The translations under genes were made by a program, and so were the position numbers. The notes below the pieces were generated by a model that had not been told where the DNA came from, searched no databases, and worked only from the letters and a program-made list of their open reading frames with translations. Below are positions 1 through 4,594 of a stretch of DNA of 9,326 bases, piece by piece. Each line of letters begins with the position of its first letter. The stretch's first letter is position 1. Source of the DNA: Candidatus Omnitrophota bacterium (GTDB lineage Bacteria > Omnitrophota > Gorgyraeia > Zapsychrales > JANLHA01); the NCBI GenBank assembly GCA_023247815.1, contig JAHFFS010000041.1, positions 1 through 9,326 on the forward strand. Direction: 5' to 3'.

Positions 1-1
1 C

Positions 2-298
2 GTACTGGATATGCATGTGTATAGTTTCAAAGGAAATATTAAAATATTCGCAACGCAGAAAGAATTATCCGCTTTTTACGATAGTCTTTATCACAGTGAT
101 TTACCGTGCACGGGCGTTTCATTTTATCTGTACGATTTTAATTCCATTTATATCACGGCCGAAAATTTTCGTCGTGAAATCTTAGGCCATGAGATGGGCC
201 ATGCGGTCATAAGTAACTATTTTGTGGTCCAACCGTCGGTAAAAATTCAGGAAGTTTTGGCCGGGTATGTGGAGTATCAATTAAGAAAGTCAAAATGA
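2..298 (+). CDS. HExxH zinc-peptidase-like protein, 3' end (partial)
   Basis: The frame is open to the left edge of the window, so this is most likely the C-terminal part of a longer protein. An ATG at 11 could also start a 95-aa protein, but no ribosome-binding site is visible in the few bases before it. The visible part carries GHEMGHAV, with the HExxH zinc-binding and catalytic motif at 188-202. A glutamate-rich helix (QEVLAGYVEYQLRK) follows, and its Glu codons at 251 and 272 lie about 21 and 28 residues after the first His. This is the arrangement expected of a gluzincin-type metallopeptidase, where a downstream Glu is the third zinc ligand. That assignment is inferred from the motif alone. 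I recall similar short HExxH proteins in Omnitrophota genomes but cannot name a family. Localisation cannot be judged because the N-terminus is missing. The stop is TGA at 296-298, and no terminator follows. Confidence 0.7.
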   Translation, partial: VLDMHVYSFKGNIKIFATQKELSAFYDSLYHSDLPCTGVSFYLYDFNSIYITAENFRREILGHEMGHAVISNYFVVQPSVKIQEVLAGYVEYQLRKSK

Positions 299-361
299 TT
301 CAAGGCGAGAGATGAAAAAATATTTTTTAATTATGTTTATTATCTGATGGAGGAGCGTCGG

Positions 362-406
362 ATGAATATGAGTGGGATCAAGGTCATTTTAGAGTTGAAT
401 AGGTAG
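362..406 (+). other. Tiny open reading frame with a strong Shine-Dalgarno
   Basis: A 14-codon frame (MNMSGIKVILELNR, stop TAG) starts at an ATG lying six bases after GGAGGAG (349-355), a near-ideal ribosome-binding site. A second tiny frame, MKKYFLIMFII, runs from 312 to the TGA at 345-347 just before it. Both lie upstream of the proposed clpB promoter. They could be the decayed start of a lost gene, a genuine micropeptide, or chance. Nothing besides the ribosome-binding site supports translation. Confidence 0.2.
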
Positions 407-426
407 GAAATTTTTTTGTCTACAAT
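395..426 (+). promoter_or_regulatory. Candidate clpB promoter
   Basis: TACAAT at 421-426 matches the vegetative -10 consensus at five of six positions and directly abuts the CIRCE-like operator. The nearest -35-like sequence is TTGAAT at 395-400, but the 20-bp spacer is longer than the usual 16-18. The -10 box is therefore credible and the -35 uncertain. Placing the operator over the start of transcription is the standard layout for HrcA-repressed promoters. Transcription from here would give clpB a leader of about 220 nt containing the palindromic repeat. Confidence 0.45.
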
Positions 427-453
427 TTAGCACTCAGCTAATGTGATTGCTAG
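427..453 (+). promoter_or_regulatory. Degenerate CIRCE operator (HrcA-type)
   Basis: The left half-site TTAGCACTC (427-435) is a perfect match to the CIRCE consensus. After the canonical 9-bp spacer, the right half-site GATTGCTAG (445-453) matches GAGTGCTAA at seven of nine positions. CIRCE is the binding site of the heat-shock repressor HrcA and classically controls groESL, dnaK and, in some lineages, clpB. Its position just after a -10 box and upstream of clpB fits repression at normal temperature. The two mismatches in the right arm suggest weaker binding. hrcA itself is not in the window. Confidence 0.65.
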
Positions 454-466
454 AAATATTCGATGA

Positions 467-634
467 CACCCCGGGAGTGCACAGACTGGGTCACATGATT
501 AAATAGTGGAGAGACATTGTCATTGCGAGGAGCGGAGCGACGAAGCAATCTCAAAAATGACAGGATTGCTTCGCCCTTCGGGCTCGCAATGACCACAAAT
601 CTTTTCATGTGACCCAGCCTGGCACTTCCGGGGG
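467..634. repeat. Nested palindromic repeat element in the clpB leader
   Basis: An outer imperfect inverted repeat pairs 469-498 with 605-634. It includes a perfect 13-bp block (CTGGGTCACATGA at 486-498 against its complement at 605-617) and GC-rich tips related to CCCCGGGAGTGC. Between the arms sits a second, separate inverted repeat (519-593). The unpaired gaps on the two sides are 20 and 11 bases. The whole 168 bp can fold into one long cruciform or RNA hairpin. No open reading frame or transposase is present, so it is a non-autonomous, MITE-like or intergenic palindrome-type element. It lies between the CIRCE site and the clpB ribosome-binding site, without including the latter in its stem. 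Confidence 0.75.
519..593. repeat. Inner dispersed palindromic repeat
   Basis: The arms 519-550 and 564-593 contain perfect blocks of 11 bp (GTCATTGCGAG with CTCGCAATGAC) and 10 bp (CGAAGCAATC with GATTGCTTCG), separated by a mismatched centre and closed by a 13-nt loop. The wording 'cattgcgaggagcg...gcgacgaagcaatc' is one I recognise from memory as a palindrome dispersed in intergenic regions of many bacterial genomes and metagenome bins. The mismatched centre (530-540 against 574-582) is where such families usually vary. It appears to sit inside the outer repeat, suggesting insertion of one element into another. Confidence 0.7.
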
Positions 635-643
635 TTGAAAGGG

Positions 644-649
644 AAGAGG
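644..649 (+). promoter_or_regulatory. Ribosome-binding site deciding the clpB start
   Basis: AAGAGG at 644-649 lies eight bases before the ATG at 658, which is ideal spacing. The alternative in-frame GTG at 649 overlaps this site and has only two bases after the GGGAAG upstream, so the ATG at 658 is the better start. It also gives the N-terminus MLRLEKFT, matching the usual start of ClpB proteins. Confidence 0.65.
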
Positions 650-657
650 TGTTAAAA

Positions 658-3237
658 ATGTTACGATTGGAAAAATTTACGTTAAAAAGTCAGGAGGCGG
701 TTCAAAACGCCTTGCAACTTGCTCAAGAATTTAATCATCAGCTGATTCAGCCGGAGCATTTGAGTTTTGCGATGCTCAAAGAAAAAGAAGGTGTTATTCC
801 GGCAATTTTAAATCGGCTGGGCATTGCTGTCGACGCTGTCCAAGGCAAGTTGCAAGAGAGTTTGCAAAAATTTCCAGAGGTCGAAGGCCAGTCACCGGTC
901 TTATCACCAATCCTTAACACGGTCCTTAATCAAGCGCAAAAGAATGCTCTTAAGATGCAGGATGAATATGTTTCGTTAGAGCATATCTTCTTGGCATTGT
1001 TGCAGGAAGGTAACAATGCTTTAGCACGGGAATTGAAAAGGCAGGGGATCGCAGAAGATGATTTGTTAAAAATCTTTACTGAGATCCGGGGGGGACAGAA
1101 AGTAACGGATGCCAACGCCGAGGAAAAGTATCAGGCCTTGGAAAAATACGGACGAGACCTCACTCAGTTGGCCAGTGAAGGGAAATTGGATCCGGTGATT
1201 GGCCGCGATGAAGAGATCCGACGGATCATTCAAGTGCTGTCCCGTCGCACGAAAAATAATCCAGTCTTGATCGGTGAGCCTGGGGTGGGGAAAACCGCGA
1301 TCGTTGAAGGTCTGGCCCAGCGAATTTTTCAAGAGGACGTGCCCGAAGGGTTGAAGAATAAAAAAGTGATCGTCCTGGATATGGGCGCATTGGTAGCGGG
1401 TTCAAAATTCCGTGGCGAATTTGAAGAACGCCTCAAAGCGGTGTTGAAAGAGATTGAGTCAAAGGCTGGGAATGTGATCCTTTTTATCGACGAGCTGCAT
1501 ACGATCGTGGGGGCTGGTAAGGCCGAAGGGGCCATGGACGCGTCGAATCTGCTCAAACCAGCGCTGGCCCGTGGCATGTTGCGCTGTGTGGGCGCGACAA
1601 CGCTCGACGAATATCGCAAACATATCGAGAAGGACGCGGCCTTGGAACGCCGTTTTCAGCCGGTTATGGTGAACGAACCAACGGTGCAAGACACCATCGC
1701 GATTTTACGCGGGCTTAAGGAACGTTATGAAGTTCATCACGGTGTGCGCATCCAGGACTCCGCGCTCATCGCGGCAGCAACGATGTCGCACCGCTATATT
1801 ACGGAACGTTTTTTGCCGGACAAGGCCATTGATTTGATCGACGAGGCAGCCTCGCGTTTGCGCATTGAGATCGATAGCATGCCGCAGGAGCTCGACGTCA
1901 ATGAGCGTCGGATCCGTCAATTGGAAATTGAACGCCAGGCTTTGAAAAAAGAAAAGGACGAGGCTTCCTTGGCGCGGTTGAAAAGTCTAGAGAAGGAATT
2001 GAATGAGCTAAAGGAAGTCAATAAGACCCTTCGTTTGCGTTGGCAGGGGGAAAAGGAATTGATCAATAAAATCCGTAAGATCAAATCCGAGATTGAACAG
2101 AAAAAGCACGAAGAAACGCAGGCGGAGAAAATTGGGGATTTGGGTAAGGTCGCGGAAATCCGTTATGGGACCTTGGTTGATTTGCACAAGCAGTTGCAGG
2201 CGAGTAATAAGGAATTGGTGAAATTGCAAAAACAGGGATCGTTGCTGCAAGAGGAGGTCGGCGATCAAGACATCGCCGAGATCGTCGCCAAATGGACCAA
2301 GATTCCGGTTTCGAAATTGTTGGAAGGCGAGACCGAGAAATTGATCCATATCGAACAGAGTCTGAAAGAGCGGGTGGTTGGTCAGGATGAGGCCATTGAG
2401 TTGGTTTCATCGAGCATCCGTCGGTCGCGCACCGGATTGAGTGATCCGAACCGTCCGATCGGTTCGTTTTTGTTTGTCGGTCCGACGGGCGTGGGAAAGA
2501 CCGAACTGGCGAAGTCATTGGCCTGGTTTTTGTTTGATGATCAAGAGGCGGTCGTTCGCATTGACATGAGTGAGTATATGGAAAAGCACAGTGTCGCGCG
2601 TTTGATCGGCGCCCCACCGGGATACGTGGGTTATGATGAGGGCGGACAATTGACCGAGGCGGTGCGTCGTCGACCGTTCGCGGTTGTGCTGTTTGATGAG
2701 ATTGAAAAAGCCCATCACGATGTCTTCAACGCGCTCTTGCAAATCCTGGATGACGGGCGTTTGACCGACGGGCAGGGCAGGGTCGTCAATTTTAAAAATA
2801 CGATCATTATCATGACGTCCAATATCGGCTCAGATGTGATCATGGACATGGATGATAAACAAGAGATCACCAGGCATATTGATGAGGCCTTGAAAAGGCA
2901 TTTCCGGCCGGAATTTTTAAACCGGATTGATGAGCAGGTGATCTTTAACCGTCTTAAGGCCGAGGACATCAAAAAAATTGTGGACATCCAGTTTCGTATT
3001 TTACAGAATCGTCTTAGAGACAAAGAAATCAGCGTCGATCTGACGGAAAAGGCCAAGGATGTTCTTGCCGAACAAGGGTTTGACGCTGTCTATGGCGCTC
3101 GTCCGTTGAAACGGGTCATGCAAAAATATGTTCAAGATCCGCTGGCTTTTAAAATTCTGAAAGGCGAGATCAAGGAAAAAAATCGGATTGTGATCGATGC
3201 CGGAACAGATGGGAAGTTGGAATTTAAGATCAGGTAA
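658..3237 (+). CDS. clpB: ATP-dependent chaperone ClpB (protein disaggregase)
   Basis: ClpB is a cytoplasmic hexameric AAA+ machine. It works with DnaK/DnaJ/GrpE to pull polypeptides out of aggregates after heat stress. This copy is 859 aa, the usual length. In order: an N-terminal Clp_N repeat domain (about 1-145); AAA-1 with Walker A GEPGVGKT (206-213), Walker B VILFIDE (273-279) and arginine fingers R331/R332; a long charged coiled-coil middle domain (about 405-525) that separates it from ClpA/ClpC; AAA-2 with Walker A GPTGVGKT (608-615), Walker B FDE (E681), arginine finger R756 and sensor-2 GAR (813-815). Pore loop 2 has GYVGYDEGG (Y656). Pore loop 1 has Phe251 where Escherichia coli has Tyr. 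No ClpP-binding IGF/L loop was noticed, as expected for a non-proteolytic disaggregase. The CIRCE-like site upstream implies HrcA control. The gene is followed by 111 bp without an obvious terminator. Confidence 0.98.
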   Translation: MLRLEKFTLKSQEAVQNALQLAQEFNHQLIQPEHLSFAMLKEKEGVIPAILNRLGIAVDAVQGKLQESLQKFPEVEGQSPVLSPILNTVLNQAQKNALKMQDEYVSLEHIFLALLQEGNNALARELKRQGIAEDDLLKIFTEIRGGQKVTDANAEEKYQALEKYGRDLTQLASEGKLDPVIGRDEEIRRIIQVLSRRTKNNPVLIGEPGVGKTAIVEGLAQRIFQEDVPEGLKNKKVIVLDMGALVAGSKFRGEFEERLKAVLKEIESKAGNVILFIDELHTIVGAGKAEGAMDASNLLKPALARGMLRCVGATTLDEYRKHIEKDAALERRFQPVMVNEPTVQDTIAILRGLKERYEVHHGVRIQDSALIAAATMSHRYITERFLPDKAIDLIDEAASRLRIEIDSMPQELDVNERRIRQLEIERQALKKEKDEASLARLKSLEKELNELKEVNKTLRLRWQGEKELINKIRKIKSEIEQKKHEETQAEKIGDLGKVAEIRYGTLVDLHKQLQASNKELVKLQKQGSLLQEEVGDQDIAEIVAKWTKIPVSKLLEGETEKLIHIEQSLKERVVGQDEAIELVSSSIRRSRTGLSDPNRPIGSFLFVGPTGVGKTELAKSLAWFLFDDQEAVVRIDMSEYMEKHSVARLIGAPPGYVGYDEGGQLTEAVRRRPFAVVLFDEIEKAHHDVFNALLQILDDGRLTDGQGRVVNFKNTIIIMTSNIGSDVIMDMDDKQEITRHIDEALKRHFRPEFLNRIDEQVIFNRLKAEDIKKIVDIQFRILQNRLRDKEISVDLTEKAKDVLAEQGFDAVYGARPLKRVMQKYVQDPLAFKILKGEIKEKNRIVIDAGTDGKLEFKIR

Positions 3238-3254
3238 GATTTTGGAAAAAATAC

Positions 3255-3281
3255 CTGTTTGGAGTGAAAGGTTCTTATAGT
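3255..3281 (+). promoter_or_regulatory. Weak candidate promoter for the SemiSWEET operon
   Basis: The gap after clpB contains TATAGT (3276-3281), a five-of-six match to the -10 consensus. Only a poor -35 candidate, CTGTTT at 3255-3260, precedes it, with a short 15-bp spacer. I see no clear terminator after clpB, so the downstream pair might equally be read through from clpB. Confidence 0.2.
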
Positions 3282-3348
3282 AAGATGTTCATAAATTATT
3301 GATCAGCAATCTTAGGTAGGGAATTCTCCGGGACAAGAGCGAGGGTTT

Positions 3349-3603
3349 ATGAATCTTACGACCATCATTGGATTGTTGGCAGGGTTACTGACCACCCTTT
3401 CCTTTTTGCCGCAGATTAGAAAGATTTATCTGACCCATCGGACCAGAGACCTTTCCCTGTCCTGCTATCTCATTTTAGCGGCAGGCCTGCTTTTGTGGAT
3501 CACCTATGGCATCTTGATGCGGCAGGTCGCAATCATTTTGCCGAATTCAATCATTTTTATTTTATGCATGTACATCATTTTGATGAAAAGAAAATATGGT
3601 TAA
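3349..3603 (+). CDS. SemiSWEET-family sugar transporter
   Basis: SemiSWEETs are small inner-membrane proteins with three transmembrane helices. They dimerise to carry sugars by facilitated diffusion, and they are the bacterial half-size relatives of eukaryotic SWEET transporters. At 84 aa the length is typical. The hydrophobic segments fall at about 4-22, 38-57 and 60-79. The PQ-loop motif LSFLPQ ends at P21-Q22 in helix 1. The linker TRDLS (32-36) is typical of the family. W50 in the GLLLW..YG motif and N66 in ILPN correspond to the Trp and Asn that line the sugar pocket in characterised members. The ATG at 3349 is preceded by GAGGG (3341-3345) at a rather short spacing. The substrate cannot be told from sequence. 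The stop codon overlaps the ribosome-binding site of the next gene, so the two are probably co-expressed. Confidence 0.92.
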   Translation: MNLTTIIGLLAGLLTTLSFLPQIRKIYLTHRTRDLSLSCYLILAAGLLLWITYGILMRQVAIILPNSIIFILCMYIILMKRKYG

Positions 3604-3610
3604 GGGGGGA
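3602..3610 (+). promoter_or_regulatory. Ribosome-binding site overlapping the upstream stop codon
   Basis: AAGGGGGGA begins within the TAA stop (3601-3603) of the SemiSWEET gene and ends five bases before the ATG at 3616. Such overlap usually means a shared transcript and translational coupling. The spacing makes the ATG at 3616 a confident start. Confidence 0.75.
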
Positions 3611-3615
3611 TTTGA

Positions 3616-4296
3616 ATGACGCCTTTGGTCATTGGTATTATCGTTGTTATTCTTGTCGCTATTGTTTTTCTTAGTCGAGGAACAACGAATAGTGAGCAGA
3701 AACGTTCGGAATACCTGCAGCGGCTCGCGGAATTTTTAAATACGCAAGTCCGACCGATTGAAGGTTTGAGCAATTCTTTCGAGTTGGTTTTTAAGTATGA
3801 TGATCAGGATTTTGTGTTCCAGGATTTGGAAGATTTAGGGTTTCAAGTAAAGATTTTCCGCGCCATTCTTAAAACTCAATTAAAAGTTTCCTTAACATTG
3901 ACTTTTATCGAAGACTCGAAATCCAGGCTGCGCAGCGATATTGCGGTCCTTGAGCAACTAACTTCTTCCGGAGCGCATTTGGCAGAAAAAGTCGATGTCC
4001 CGAAATCCTTGAGGGCCTTCAGCATTGCAACGAATAAACCGGCAATCGTCAATGCTCTTTTCAAGCAAGATGACATTGTTAAAATTTTTAATCAGTTCAA
4101 AGGTGTTGACCCTCGCGGGCACCCAACCATGTCTTTAGAAATTCGTGACGGGACAGTGGTCTTGGAATTTCACTCCGCGAGTCATCTCAAACCAAGTTGG
4201 GTGGATCTTCAGAACAATGCCAGCGCGATTGAGGAATTCATCAAGAAGATCCTTTTGGTTGTCAGAGCCGCCAATCAATTCGAAGAAAAAAAATAG
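3616..4296 (+). CDS. Membrane-anchored protein of unknown function
   Basis: I do not recognise this 226-aa protein. A single strongly hydrophobic helix spans residues 3-20 directly after a four-residue N-terminus. It reads as a membrane anchor rather than a cleaved signal peptide, because no Ala-X-Ala type site follows. The stretch after it (RGTTNSEQKRSE) is positively charged, so by the positive-inside rule the soluble domain may face the cytoplasm; this is inference. The soluble part (about 30-226) alternates predicted strands (SFELVFKYDD, LKVSLTLTFIED, TMSLEIRDGTVVLEF) with helices, suggesting one or two alpha/beta domains. It ends in a long amphipathic helix rich in Lys and Glu. There are no cysteines and no recognisable catalytic motif. 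The start is well supported by AAGGGGGGA at 3602-3610. It is probably co-transcribed with the SemiSWEET gene 12 bp upstream, but nothing in the sequence ties it to sugar transport. Confidence 0.85.
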   Translation: MTPLVIGIIVVILVAIVFLSRGTTNSEQKRSEYLQRLAEFLNTQVRPIEGLSNSFELVFKYDDQDFVFQDLEDLGFQVKIFRAILKTQLKVSLTLTFIEDSKSRLRSDIAVLEQLTSSGAHLAEKVDVPKSLRAFSIATNKPAIVNALFKQDDIVKIFNQFKGVDPRGHPTMSLEIRDGTVVLEFHSASHLKPSWVDLQNNASAIEEFIKKILLVVRAANQFEEKK

Positions 4297-4311
4297 CTAT
4301 CGTTTGACCCT

Positions 4312-4352
4312 AACCCCGGGAGTTGAACCCTGGGGGTTCAACTCCCGGGGTT
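4312..4352 (+). terminator. Perfect 19-bp hairpin, possible terminator or repeat
   Basis: Positions 4312-4330 and 4334-4352 are exact reverse complements around a three-base loop (TGG), giving a very stable GC-rich stem that begins AACCCCGGGAG. It lies 15 bp after the stop of the membrane-anchored gene, the right place for a terminator. Only three T's follow, so it is not a textbook Rho-independent terminator. The arm shares the 11-mer ACCCCGGGAGT (4313-4323) with the repeat upstream of clpB (468-478). It may therefore be a dispersed repeat that has been recruited as a transcript end. Confidence 0.6.
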
Positions 4353-4475
4353 TCGCAACAGGTCGTTGATAATGTCAACGCCTCAAAAATTCCGCTCTTA
4401 TCTTCCGCCCTTCATCGGAATCTGCAGGATTTTTATCAAGCCGTCATCCAACCTGATATTCGAGGAAAATATTAA
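4353..4475 (+). pseudogene. Possible remnant of a gene's 3' end
   Basis: In the frame TCG CAA CAG... this stretch encodes about 40 residues, starting SQQVVDNVNASKIPLLSS and ending QPDIRGKY before a TAA at 4473-4475. The residue mix, helix-like periodicity and codon choice (ATC, GCC, GTC, GAT) look like real protein, unlike the competing frame at 4372-4608. It has no credible start codon or ribosome-binding site. Upstream the frame runs straight into the hairpin at 4312-4352, and an in-frame TAA stands at 4311. It may be the tail of a gene whose front was lost, perhaps when the hairpin repeat inserted. I do not recognise the sequence. Confidence 0.28.
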
Positions 4476-4476
4476 A

Positions 4477-4488
4477 GAAAGCGCTTTC
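4477..4488. promoter_or_regulatory. 12-bp perfect palindrome, LacI-family-like operator
   Basis: GAAAGCGCTTTC is its own reverse complement. Its centre, AAAGCGCTTT, resembles operators bound by LacI/CcpA-type repressors. It lies 31 bp upstream of the putative -35 of the large exported-protein gene. No such regulator is in the window, and short palindromes also occur by chance. Confidence 0.25.
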
Positions 4489-4519
4489 CGGAGCGGGGTG
4501 CGGTGTCTTTCAATATCGA

Positions 4520-4547
4520 TTGAAATGTTTTATATTTGCTATATATC
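4520..4547 (+). promoter_or_regulatory. Candidate promoter for the giant exported-protein gene
   Basis: TTGAAA (4520-4525) is a good -35 match, followed after 16 bp by TATATC (4542-4547), a weak -10 match, in an AT-rich stretch. The octamer ATATCGAT occurs twice, at 4513-4520 and 4543-4550, exactly 30 bp apart (about three helical turns) and bracketing this promoter. That could be an operator pair or chance. Apart from this promoter, the preceding hairpin, palindrome and possible gene remnant, I see nothing else in the gap between 4297 and 4594. Confidence 0.35.
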
Positions 4548-4594
4548 GATAAATTTTAATACTCTTTTTACTTATGCCACACACCTGCCACAGG

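Noticed and set aside
315..328. AAAAAATATTTTTT as a terminator for the left-edge gene
   Set aside because: A purely AT stem of seven pairs is too weak for intrinsic termination.
442..475. TGTGA and TCACA words near the clpB promoter suggesting a CRP site
   Set aside because: The half-sites do not have the required 6-bp spacing, and the TCACA words belong to the palindromic repeat.
1088..1104. Internal ClpB start like the short isoform of Escherichia coli
   Set aside because: Val149 is at the equivalent place and a G-run precedes it, but the codon is GTA rather than the GTG that serves as a start.
2081..2617. 178-codon minus-strand frame
   Set aside because: Antisense to the ClpB middle and second AAA domains; its Pro/Arg/Ser-rich composition is typical of a shadow frame.
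4312..4352. GGTTCAACTCCCGG resembles a tRNA T-arm
   Set aside because: Only three stem pairs form in the T-arm arrangement, no other tRNA arms are present, and the perfect 19-bp hairpin explains the sequence better.
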